Translations under genes and position numbers: made by a program
Assembly (NCBI GenBank): GCA_023101725.1
Contig: JALJCO010001098.1
Location: forward strand, 620,001-684,000
From: Atherinomorus stipes
Taxonomy: Eukaryota > Chordata > Actinopteri > Atheriniformes > Atherinidae
Direction of reading: 5' to 3'
DNA: 64,000 bases
The notes under the pieces: model-generated
Seen by the model: the letters and a program-made list of their open reading frames with translations, nothing else
Database searches by the model: none
Told to the model about the DNA's origin: nothing
Part shown: piece by piece, positions 1 to 10,385 of the stretch
Layout of the letters: each line of letters opens with the position of its first letter
Numbering within the stretch: position 1 is the stretch's first letter

Positions 1-1135
1 CAGGGTAGATTAGACTGCAGGTTAACTTGAGGTTCCTGGAGTCTCTAAAAGCAGACTGGGAGGCCGAGTCTTCAGCTACCAGGCCTCTCTCAGAACCAGC
101 TCTTAGTTTGGGTTCAGAAGGCAAACACTACACGTACTCTGCAAAAACTCAAAATCTTACGATGTATATTGTTTCGTTTCTAGTTAAAATATCTCATCAC
201 ACTCAGTATAAGACATAATTACCTAAAAAGAAACATTTCAGTGAGATATAGGAACTTGTTTTTCAACAATTCATCCTCAATTTCTTGTTAAAGCTACCGT
301 TGGACAAACGGATCGAGCAAGCTACATTTAAAAACTAGATAAGCACTTGGAGAGTGCAGACCTCCGCCCATCAAGAAGCTCTCGCAATGATAAAGAATCC
401 TTCAAAAGATTCCTGACAGAAGGTGATCCGGATCACCACCACCGGGCTGAGGCACACGGCTGGTGAAAATTTCAGGTCAATCCGTCCAGTACTTTTTCCA
501 TAAAGTTGCTGACAGACAGACAGACAAACCAACGCTACCGGAAACATTACCTCCTTGGTGGAAGTAAAAGACACCAACAGAACCAACACCTTCAGATGGT
601 TTATAATAGTCAGGGCTATAACTTCATGATTCTGCAACCCTGTAGGCATTTTGGGGTAAAAGTGTCTTCTTGGTTGTCTCTATAGTATTTTTGGACACAA
701 AATCCATTTCTGCCGGATGTCAAGCTGTAAAAGTTACTGTTTAGTCATTATTATTGATCAATTAGCATAATGATTGATTATTCACCCAATATTAGAAATG
801 TCTATAATTTTCCAGGTTGTGAATATTCTACTGTATACAGTAAATGGTTGTTTAGGATACAAAAGTCTTCATTCTTTTCTGCTTATTGTGAGTGTCCTTT
901 TTTCAGTGTAAAATCAGGCTTAAATCCCCCTGTTTGATAAATCGCATTGTTTGGGGTGGTTAGCCATCCCTTTGTTAAACTGTCTGAGGACATCCCATGA
1001 TGCACTGAGCACATCCTTCCCTTTTCATCTCTCTGCTCTTTGTTTTCCATTTATAAATATATGACAGAGCCGGTGTCACTAAGATGCATTTCTCTTCCCT
1101 CCCTCAGCAGGTATGCCTCGTTAAAGGTATGATGC
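1..1135. other. No gene or repeat recognised
   Basis: AT-rich sequence with stop codons in every frame. The longest frames are under 95 codons and have no recognisable motifs. I see no inverted repeats or simple repeats of note. Confidence 0.5.
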
Positions 1136-1500
1136 ATGATGCATGGTGATCCGTCTTTACTGTCCTCTCCACCCCGTACCGGTCGAGGCAGATGGCCCCC
1201 CTACCTGAGCCGGGTTCCACTGGAGTTTGTTCCTTCCTATGAAGAGGGTGTTTTTTTTTTTCTTTTCCACTGTCGCCTGCTGTCCCACACAGGGGGTATC
1301 TTGTCTTTGGTTTCCTTAGTTAGGCAATATTTTTTTATTAATTGTCTTGTATGAACACAGTTACTATGAATCAGACCTGTGGATTTGGTTGAAATTAATC
1401 ATAGAGAATGTGGTTGAAATAATTTCAGTAAAGTGCCTTGAGATGATCTTGAGAATAGGTGCAACAAAAATAAAGCTAACTGAATTGATTGAATTGAACT
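1136..1500 (+). mobile_element. 5'-truncated LINE 3' end (L2/Rex1-like tail)
   Basis: The stretch holds the string of motifs found at the 3' end of many teleost non-LTR retrotransposons. It starts with a 'GATGGCC' block followed by 'CTGAGCCGGGTTCCACTGGA' near 1191-1222, then a T-rich 'GAGGGTGTTTTTT' block, then 'AAAGTGCCTTGAGATGA' near 1431. It ends in 'ATAAAGCTAACTGAATTGA' followed by short TTGAA-type repeats up to about 1500. The body of the element is missing, as expected for 5' truncation. The exact LINE clade is uncertain; L2 and Rex1 are the candidates. It is not a gene. Confidence 0.65.
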
Positions 1501-2402
1501 GAAGCAAAACTTAGTAAGTTATCAATGTCTAAACTGCTTTTAATAGATTTTGATGGCACATCGATGATGTCCCTTTAAAATGTGATCATCACACGTTTTG
1601 AAGCATATTCCTGGGGCCACTGGATGTGATGTTTAGGCTACCGTTGCCATGGCTACATCCCCACTTCACAATCTATTCAAGACTGCTGTGCTTTTCTGTA
1701 TGGCAATGCATCACACCATAGCAACTGGGTATCAACACACTGAGCAGTTTGGATGCAAACCATGACTGTTTCATCCAAGAAACGCAAGATGGCATCACTG
1801 GAGGAAGAAAGGAAAAGAAAGATAAATTGATAGAGGGAGAGATAAGACAAGAGACAACATCAGACTTGACTTTTACTGGCTGAAGAAAGCTCAGAGTACA
1901 GGTAGGATGCAAAGTGGGTCTGACGTCTCTGACATATATTTCATCTAGGTTTTATTTGCTGATCAGGGCCAATATGCTTTCTCTTAGGTTTTGTCCTCTA
2001 GCATCAGCTTTTATTTGGTTATCGTCTCGTTGTTCAAAAGAAATAAGTTGTCAAAACTTTTAGTTACGACTAAATTAAAGATAAGATGGATGATGTTTTC
2101 AGGGAGCGTTTTTTTTTAATAATATTGCTTTAATTCTTCTTCACAACCCAAATACAGCTAATTAAATTAATACTCAGAAAGAAAAAAGAAAAAACACCGG
2201 CATCTAGCAGACAGCAGGTAAGATTCTCCATCATGTCACAAACGCAAATAAGACAGATGTCGTCGTCTGAACGTTGCTAACTGCTAGCAGAATGATTGTT
2301 AGCTACCTAGTGTCAGACGAGAGTTCGCTGCTTCTGGCACGCAGTATTACACTTGCCAATCAATCACTCTCATTGATCCGTCTCGCCTACTACCTGCTGA
2401 AA
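1501..2402. other. No gene recognised
   Basis: There is no coding signal. The last 200 bases (about 2195-2402) look like part of an unassigned repeat, because the segment 'AATCAATCACTCT' near 2359 recurs in the palindrome just downstream. Confidence 0.4.
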
Positions 2403-2449
2403 TGCCCGTCAATCACTCTTACTACGGTAGTAAGAGTGATTGACGGGCA
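2403..2449. repeat. Perfect 47-bp palindrome
   Basis: Positions 2403-2425 are the exact reverse complement of 2427-2449, with a single G at 2426 between them. An imperfect copy of part of the arm ('AATCACTCT') lies about 50 bp upstream. It could be the fused ends of a miniature transposon or a cruciform-prone site. No coding role. Confidence 0.9.
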
Positions 2450-5400
2450 ATAGACAAATAAAACGTAATGAATGCTGAAAAGATTGGCGGATGTTTTTTT
2501 AAGCCCATTGCTTTCACAGCTGATGTAATGACATTAAAGCTTCTGAATAACCATACTTTATGGGGTAGTGATTCCAACTTCATAGAATATTGCAAAAATT
2601 GTTGAAAGAAACAATTCTATATTGCCTTTAAGTTGAAAAAAATACGTCAGCATTACCTTAAAATATGCAAAATATGCTTGGAAAAAGTGGCAGCTCAGGC
2701 GACGAGACTCTGGTTCATTTGGCTAAAGTGCAGCCTCAGTCCGAGAGATCACCTCCACTCACCAAGCCGGCAGGCCACCACTGAGCCGAGTTCCACATCA
2801 GACCGTGTCTAGGGGACTATCCGGTGTGAATGCACCCTAAATACTTTCAGAAATGCAGCTCATCAGCTGTTAACTTGCTTGCTAACAAGATAACTTGGCT
2901 GTTTTCGATTGTTTATGAAACAAGTCAAGCAAAGGTCGCAAAGGCGTGGCTTTGGGGGGAGTCTGAAGAAAAGGGCTTGGATTTTTTAAATGTGTGATTG
3001 TTGTTTTGTTTTCGTTTTTTAATTGTAGCTTGCTCAAACCGTTTTTCCAGGATCTCAAACCTTAGCTTTAACAGTGTGATGTTTAGATCAAGTGTAAGTG
3101 AGACATCAGCAAGACTGAAATCAATAAGATAAAGAACCGTCTTATCAGAGAGTTTCCTGACTTCCCCCCCCAGCCACATAATGAGGAAAATGTTACACTG
3201 TGACATTTGCTGTGTCCTAATGGTGCTTGATATTACCTCATCCACTCCATCAGGGCACTGGCTCCACAGCACACATCTCAGGGATGCAGAGACTTTGACA
3301 ATATGAAAGCATTTGATTCCCTGAGATTTCAAATGGGATTTATCTCAGCTTTTCCCTAAGTTAGCCAGCTGAACGTCTCCGTCACAGCTCCACAAACAGC
3401 TTGTACACCACATTCTCAGTGCTGAAGCCAAGTTGTTGTGAAGCAGCACGCAGACCTCCTGACATACATCATACAAATGTGGAAAACTTTCATGAACATT
3501 TCTGTTTTCTAATTTTTTTTTCTTTTTGCCAAATGATGGTGGGAAATGCCAGCTAGCTTGGCAGCAAAGCTGACATGAAGCGATGGAAGCCTACTATTTT
3601 CGTTTCGTGGAAACCTATATGTTTGCTTCGGTTTGATTCGTTGGTGAAGGAGAGGGGAACACAGTGTAGGATGTGGCAGATGATTTATTACAAATCCAAA
3701 GCTCTGAGTAGGAGGAATTTGCTGTGCCAAGTTTTTGTGGAGAGTTGAGCTCTTTCATGTTGCCTGGTTTAATGCTGCCTTCAAGTCATCCTTGTAAGCC
3801 TCTAGTCAAGACATCTGAAGTGGCGAGACGTGTCACGCATGCAAGTGCGCTGAGGTGGAAGGACAGCTTCTCAAGCAACATTAGTTAACTGTCACCTGAA
3901 AGTTAGAAGGGCAACCAAAAATGTGTGAAGTGAATGTTAATGAGGGAATATTTAGAAAATCCATAAAGCAAATCCAAAACCATGAAGAGTACGACACATT
4001 TTCATGAGACATTGTTGCATTTCTTTGTTTTTTCAACAGAATATTCCTTTAAAGGCTTTTTTTCCCCCTTTTTTCTGAGCTATAAAAGCATTTTCATAAG
4101 GGTTACAAAACAGGGTTTGAATGCTGAATGAAAAGAAAACAGTGAATTTACACAAAAAGGACAATTTGATCTTTGAAATTGCGGCAGTATGTAATAAATA
4201 TTCATGAATTTTGTGTGTTTCTTAGCAGTTTCAGGGACAGGTTCAGGACATGACCTTGTAAGCATTTGATTTATCTGATGCTGGTTCATTTAAATCTGGT
4301 TTGAGAGGACGTTTTCAACAAAGCATCACTGTGAAAGGAAAGCTGGTACTTTTGCATCCAGAGGAAATGGAGAAAAACTTCTGAGTGTGGAGGAGCACAA
4401 ACACAAAAACTCGAAGGATGGTGGGTTGAGCTTTGTTGTAAGAGATGAAATCTTTGATTGTTTTAGAGGAAGTCCCTCTTCTCAAACTAACCATCCCTGC
4501 AGGATTCCTCAGTTTATTTAAAGCTGCACCTCTGTGGCAGCTGTTGGTTGAGCACAAACTTTCCAGTCACTCAGGGATTATGCACCGTGCGGTGAAACTC
4601 CGGGCTCCAGAGGAAGAAAGAGTATATAGCAGAAACAAACAAACAGGAATATGTAAGTGTGTGGTGGAGAGGGACTTCATTAAAGTTACAATGTGCCATG
4701 TTCAAAACTTTCATACAGCAGCAGTTATTTACCATGAGGAGACATAGAGGCTTCATGATGAAATACCAAATAAAATGTGCCAAACTTATAGGTATAATTA
4801 CACAAAATCAATCAAGATATTTCATGTACCAAGAAGTTTGAATCTCTTAAAATATGTCTGTTGCATGAGTTTCTTTTAGCTTTGTAAATTAAAATAGCTT
4901 TTCTAACCTCTATTCTTTGTAAAATTCTCCTGAAGGAAAGGTGGGTATCATTATCTTTTCATCCCAATAGTTATACCTATTGTTTCTTATACGTTGTGTG
5001 TGAATGTCTGCCCCCATTATGGAGAAGATTGTGGCGTGCTGGTCTCTACGAAGTGAATGCATGAATTAGAGTCTATAAATCACATGCTTTTACACAGAAG
5101 TTATAAATCTAAACCAGGAAGTAATTGACATTTCTTATATCTACTAATGCACCATCAGTGCAAAACTGCAGCAGCTGTTCTGAAAACAAACATCTGGGAT
5201 ATTGCCCACACAGGTAGTTGTTATTAATGTTAACCTAAACACAAAAACGGGAACAGAGCGACAGAAGTCCAAAGTTTATGGAGCTGATGCACAGCAGAAG
5301 AATTACATCATGAGTTCCCAAAGGTATAACCGTCCTGCAGCTGTTACATGCTGCTGTGTGCTTCAACTACGTGGGTCAGTTTAACACAAATGGTCACAAG

Positions 5401-5597
5401 ATTGTGGCTGAAAGAGGGATTTGTTGTCTACGAGCTGCTGATGGCATAATGCACGCAGGAAAAAGAAAAGGTAAATTACAGAAAAAGAAAACAATTTAGA
5501 GGAAATTACAAAGTTTTTATGAACTAAACACAAAAGAGCAAGAAAGGTTTAAATACTTAAAGAGAAAAAAGGTACGCATGTTAGGCTGTGACTCTTT
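2450..5597. other. No gene recognised; possible Harbinger right end near 2838
   Basis: About 3 kb without a supportable gene. At 2820-2842 the sequence reads 'CCGGTGTGAATGCACCC' followed by TAA, which resembles the right terminus and 3-bp target duplication of a PIF/Harbinger element. I could not find a matching left end. Reading frames in 3.5-4.8 kb overlap on both strands, lack motifs and look like chance. Confidence 0.4.
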
Positions 5598-5685
5598 GTG
5601 AATGTGATGGTTGTTTACATAAACAGTTGTTTGTCTTTCTGTGTCGGCCCTGTGATGGACTGGCGACCTGCTCAGGGTTATGTCG
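5598..5685 (+). mobile_element. V-SINE / LINE-tail fragment
   Basis: The block 'TTGTCTTTCTGTGTCGGCCC' followed by 'TGTGATGGACTGGCGACCTG' matches the 3' half of the V-SINE at 32324-32602 in this window, with scattered mismatches. The conserved central domain and tRNA-like head are absent, so this is a small relic. Confidence 0.65.
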
Positions 5686-6401
5686 GTAGAAGCTGCCATA
5701 ATTCGGCGAAACGCTGGACCGTCCGCCATTGCTTAGGGTTCATATCTGTACGTGTGCAATTAGAACAGATGAGAATTGGACTTTTTTCTTATCAAAGAAA
5801 TCTGGAAGGACTGGCTCATTCCTTGGTTTAGGGAACAACAGTCGAAACTTTAATTGCAGTAATAAGTGAATGAGAAGTATGGGATGTTTTAGTAAGGTAG
5901 GCTGAAGTCCCCCCCACGTTCTGTGCAAACAACTGTTTTCAAACTGGCGCCCCTCCTCTAGGCTAACGGCCGCCTGTCTTCGCCTATTCAGCTTCAGCTT
6001 CCTTAGAGCTCGGAAGCGGGTAAGCAAACAATATTAACCCTGGTTTTCCAACGTGCACTATCTAAAGCTCTTACCTTTTCTTTGGTGTATCCGCTGTTTT
6101 TTTTCTCTCTTTTCTTTTTTTTTCCTTCGACAGTTCAAGTAACTGGTGTCTGCTCCAATCATGAGCTTATTCCCACACAGCGTCATGCCCTTAGCTCTGT
6201 CATTGGCTGAAGATTTAAACAAAAATCTCCACCCAGAAACACTCGATACAACAAAATAAAGAGGAATTAGGAGGGGGAGAGAGAGTTGCATTCAAACTCA
6301 CCACTGCACACGAGTAGAGGCCCAAAGGCGCGATTTGAGACACATTTCACTTGCACAAGCCTAACGTTTATTTTTAGGGGGGAATTTTTGGACTCTACCT
6401 T
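5686..6401. other. No gene recognised
   Basis: There is no coding signal and no clear repeat boundary. A short pyrimidine-rich patch lies at about 6098-6125. Confidence 0.45.
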
Positions 6402-7014
6402 TAAGGGTGCATAGTGTCGAAAGACTCAGTCCGTTTGGGGACGTGGCTCGGCTGAGGATGGTCTTCCGGACCGAGAATCCGTTCACGTTGCATCATAGCC
6501 AAACAGGCCAAACCTTTTGAATAATGTTCCCAATCTCCGGTGGCGCTGATTAGATTCACCGAGGCGAGGAGATGTACAACGAAGAAGAAGGTTCTCACAA
6601 CCTCCGTTTCCTACACATGCACGCGCGACATTATTTTTGTGCGCACTCACAAAGAGCTGGGATTTGCTTTCATCAGACCAAATATCGATTCAAGCTTTAA
6701 AGCTTTTACTTCCTTGTCGCTCCACGTCTGACCACGAGCCATTTTTAAAAGTACTGCAGTCCCACACGTGTTTGTTGTGGTAGCGCTTACCCACAATGCC
6801 ATGCTAAACCAAATAAGCAGAAATTCTGTCGTCCTCTTACTGTATTTGTTCCACTGGCATCGGACTGAGACCCACGTTTGTAGACGGATCAAGTCTATTT
6901 TGTTTGTTCTGGATCGGAGTCCGTTTGCACATTCACAACTCCCCCAAACAAAGCGAACTTTCCGAGCAAATGGACTCTGATTCGAATCAAAAAAGCTTTG
7001 TGAATACGGCCTAA
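6402..7014 (-). mobile_element. PIF/Harbinger-like element with TAA target duplication
   Basis: A TAA triplet at 6402-6404 is repeated at 7012-7014, enclosing about 607 bp. The right terminus, read inward, is 'GGCCGTATTCACAAAGC', a form typical of teleost Harbinger elements; the left terminus 'GGGTGCATAGTGTCGAAAG' pairs with it only loosely. The inside carries a minus-strand Myb/SANT-like ORF remnant, the type of DNA-binding partner protein that PIF/Harbinger elements encode beside their transposase. No transposase is present, so it is non-autonomous or a deletion derivative. Confidence 0.6.
6625..6742 (-). pseudogene. Broken Myb/SANT-like DNA-binding protein of a Harbinger element
   Basis: Reading the minus strand from the ATG at 6742 gives a protein starting 'MARGQTWSDKEVKALKLES'. 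This matches the start of the Myb/SANT-like domain in the second protein of PIF/Harbinger transposons, in particular the conserved W-S-D-x-E-V-x-A-L. A stop occurs at about 6647. A one-base frame change near 6690 restores the expected continuation 'IWSDESKSQLFVSAHKNN', so the gene was intact once and has since been frameshifted. After about 6625 the similarity fades. In living elements this protein binds the element's ends and helps bring the transposase to the nucleus; that is family knowledge. The N-terminal match is clear, but this copy cannot be functional. Confidence 0.65.
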
Positions 7015-7074
7015 ATGACAACAAACTGGGACTAAAATGATGACAAACTGGATTCAAGTCTAATACCGATACTG

Positions 7075-7310
7075 CTGTTATTCATTAATCATTTTGTGGA
7101 TGTGTGTGGTTTTTTTTTATAAATTTATTTTAAGTTTAAGTTTATTTATTTATATAGCCCTTTACAGTACCCATTGGACACACAAAGTGCTTTACAGCAG
7201 GGGTAAGAGAAAAAGAGACAATGTAATAACATCGATAAAAATGCAATGTTATTCATTAATATTTCTGGATGTGTGTGTGTGTTTTTTTTAAAAATCTATT
7301 TTGCATTTCA
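7075..7310. repeat. Direct duplication of about 50 bp around a LINE-tail scrap
   Basis: The block beginning 'TGTTATTCATTAAT' followed by 'GGATGTGTGTG' and a T-run occurs at about 7075-7130 and again at about 7247-7300. Between the copies, 7125-7200 holds 'TTTATTTATATAGCCCTTTA' and 'CACAAAGTGCTTTACAG', which read on the minus strand like a LINE or SINE 3' end of the '...CTATATAAATAAA' type. Confidence 0.65.
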
Positions 7311-8404
7311 AATAAAATTTGATCATTATTTTTTCCTTCCATCACTTTACCATTGTACTTTTTATTAATAATCTTTGGTTAAGGACAGAGAACGTCACAG
7401 TTAGGCACTAAAATACACAATAAGTCTAATTTCGCAGCAGAAAGCTTCAAAGACCTTTTTGACATTGCCATGGCCGTGTGTCCACAGCCGACACAGCAAG
7501 CACCTGACCAAGCATCAGTACGTGACAAGACAGGAATGAGAACAGGTTGATCAAACAACTTTGCAACAGCCCACCGTGCTAGGCATCCCTGTCCCCAGAC
7601 CATCAGTCAAACATAACCAAGGCTGAGGATGAGGGTCTGACTTATCGTGGTCCCATCCCCCTCAGTTGGACGAGGGTTAAAAGAGTACTTATTCTAAAAT
7701 TATGTTCTCCCTCAGCCTTGGGGTAGGGTCAAGCTCCTTAAATTAGGGTGAATGTGTGCAGCTCATGTGTGTGATGGTGGTGGGGGATGAGGGAGTCCTT
7801 CGGAGACTCGATGAGTGAGTAAGCCATAAGAAACAAATGATTGCCAACCTCCAGGCCCTGTTGTAAAATGTCACCCTTCTGAGAAATGTGTGTGGTGTTG
7901 CCTGTAAAATGTGCCACCATGTGATGTTTTTGTGCTTTGGAGACGTTTACTTTTTTCTCTCTAAATTGAGGGATGTAGTTTTTATTTTGCTACATGGTGT
8001 CTGAAAAGTTGCACCAGCTTCGAAAGAAAAAGCTATTAATGTCTAACATTATCAAATCTTTTGGCTGTCACTTATGTCATCGTGTAACACATCGTCATGA
8101 CGACTGCCAAGCAGCTCGTTTAACATGTCTTTAAACAGCCAGTTAGATTTAAAAGCTTCCTCAAAGCAGAGCCGTTGCCAAACCCCCATCTGCAAACACA
8201 AAAAGTCTCAGCAACATGCAAACCAGACGTGCTGATGGAGACTAAAACAGTCTTCTGACATCGTAGGAAATAAAAACCCAGTAGATCAGCATTTATTTGG
8301 AAAGATAGCATCTTTCTTCAGCAGTCTGTCTGTGTTGATGGTCGGCCCTCGCCTGCATGTTTGTGCACGTGAATCTCCTCCCTGAAGAGGATTAGGGCTA
8401 CTGA
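7311..8404. other. No gene recognised
   Basis: No coding motifs. Short frames are present on both strands, none longer than 75 codons. Confidence 0.45.
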
Positions 8405-9060
8405 AGAAAAAAAAATTCTGAGAAAAAGTCAGAATTCTGAGAAGAAAAAAAAAAGTCTTAACAGATCACTGCCTTTTTTCAGAAATAAAAAAAAAACTGT
8501 GCTGATTTTTTTTTTTTTTTATGCATGTTCTGGGGGGGGGAAATAATTCTGACTTGAATCTCAGACATCCAACTTTTTTTTCCTCAGAATTCTGACTTTT
8601 TCCTTAAAAAAGAAAAAAAAGGGAAAAAAAAATTCTGACTTTTCTTCTGAAATTGAAAAAAAAAAAAAATCAATTTTCTTGAATGTTCTTGAAATAAGTC
8701 AGAATTCTAATTTCTTTTTTTTTAATTGGGTGATTTTTTTTTCAATGTTTGGAAAACAAGTAGAATTTGACTTGAATGTCACACATCTGATTTTTTTGTT
8801 TAAGAATTTTGACTTTTAAAAAGAAAAAAAAAGGAAGAAAAAAAGAAATAAAGAAAAAAATGGACTTTCTGAAATTGAAAAAAACATGCCTTTTTTTACT
8901 GTTCTTGAAATTCTGGGATTAAAGTCAGAATTTCAGAAATTCACAGGAAAAATGGGCTCTTTTTTATTTATTTATTTTTTTTTAAATTGTAATGTTCTGG
9001 AAATAAGTAAGAATTCTGAAATTAAAGTCAGAATTTATTATTTTTCTTCAGTGGCACTAA
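8405..9060. repeat. Diverged minisatellite based on a (A)GTCAGAATTCTGA(C) motif
   Basis: The motif with a palindromic AGAATTCT core recurs irregularly at about 8410, 8430, 8585, 8630, 8698, 8925 and 9010, in both orientations. Long A- or T-runs separate the copies. Units vary in length and have drifted, so the array is old. No protein is encoded. Confidence 0.75.
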
Positions 9061-9480
9061 TCCTGTTCCGTTATGAACTAGAGTAGAACAGACAGAATTT
9101 GCCAATAGTTTAGTGAAATATAGCCTGGTGTACTGGCTCATCGGCAACAAGACTATACCACAACAAAGCAAGAACTTTGTTCTTAATTTCAGTGCTGCTA
9201 TAAAAAAAAAAAAAAAAAAAGTTATTTATGCTCATTCGATACATGTCCACAAGCAGCTTTCTTGAACAGTTGGCCCGGTATTATAACATTTGTTGAGTCT
9301 TTGTCTGTGGCCCAGTGGCAGTGAACATTAGGCGGTGTCTACACTTTGTGTATATTATGGTTGTTTGTGTCCACTTCCATCATTCAAACAGCTCCAATGT
9401 CTGACCGATCACACAATAATCAGGTTCACGAGTTGCCCGAGAACCAGAGAGGAAAAATGCTTGCTTTTCGAGGATTACAA
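9061..9480. other. No gene recognised; poly(A) at 9202-9220
   Basis: There is a 19-base A run. The rest has no coding or repeat signal that I can name. Confidence 0.4.
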
Positions 9481-10385
9481 AAGGAGGCGGGGGAGGGGGG
9501 AGAGGGGGGGGGGCCCCCAAAAAAAAAAAGAGGCCAAAAATAAAATAAAAAAAAAGAAAAGCGATTCGAAGCTACCCCCCACCAATCAGCCCGCGGTGCG
9601 GGGGGGTGGGGGGTGGGGGGGGAAGAGATGAGAGTCGAGGCAGGGGTTGGGTGGGGGGCAAGGGGATCATAAAAAAGAAAAAGGGGAAGGGGGGGGAATA
9701 AAAAAGAGGAGAGAGAATGTAGGAATAATTAAAAAAGAGGGAGGAAAAAAAAAGGAAGGGAATTAAAGATAAGGTATATTCTTTTGTTTGTTAGATAAAA
9801 AAGAAAAAAAATAAAACAAGGGGAAGGAAAAAGAGGAAGAGGGGGGGGAAAGAGGAAGAAAGGAAAAAGAAGGGGGGGGGAAGAGAAAGAGGAAAAAAAA
9901 TAGAATGAGGGGGAATGAAGGAAGGAGAAAAGGAAAGGAAAAAGAGATTAAGAAAATGGGAGAAGGGGGTGGGGAGGAGGATGAGGGGAGAGGAGAAAAA
10001 AAAAAAAGAAAAAAAGAAAGAAGATGAAAGTTACTATTAATCACGGAAAGGAGGGGAAAGAAAAAGAGGGAGAGAAGAAAGGGAAATTTTAAAGTAAATA
10101 AAAAAAAATAATTAAAAAATTTATTAATTCGGGGTAGGGGGAAAGAGAGAGGGGAGGAAAAAGAGAAAAAAAAAAAGAGGAAAAAAAAAAAAAAAAATAA
10201 AAAAAAAAAAAAATAGAAAAAAAAAAAAAAAAAAAAGGAAAAAGATAAAATAAAAAAAAAAAAAAAAAAAAGAAAAAAAATAAAAATAAAAATGAAAAAA
10301 AAAAAAAAAAAAAGAATATCAGGGGGGGTAGTGGGAGGAAAAACTAAAATTAATTTCAGGAGGGGGGGGAGAAAAAAAGGACGTA
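9481..10385. repeat. 0.9-kb polypurine (G/A) low-complexity region
   Basis: The plus strand is almost all G and A, broken only around 9560-9600 and 9755-9795. It is irregular rather than a clean (GA)n. At about 9600-9625 there are four or more closely spaced G-runs, a G-quadruplex pattern. The 229-codon minus-strand frame across it is almost wholly F, L, S and P and is a composition artefact. The irregularity could also reflect poor consensus sequence. Confidence 0.9.

Noticed and set aside
5880..6410. Possible TTAA element from 'AAGGTAGGCTGAAGTCC' to 'GACTCTACCTTTAA'
   Set aside because: The proposed ends pair poorly beyond seven bases and only one side has TTAA.
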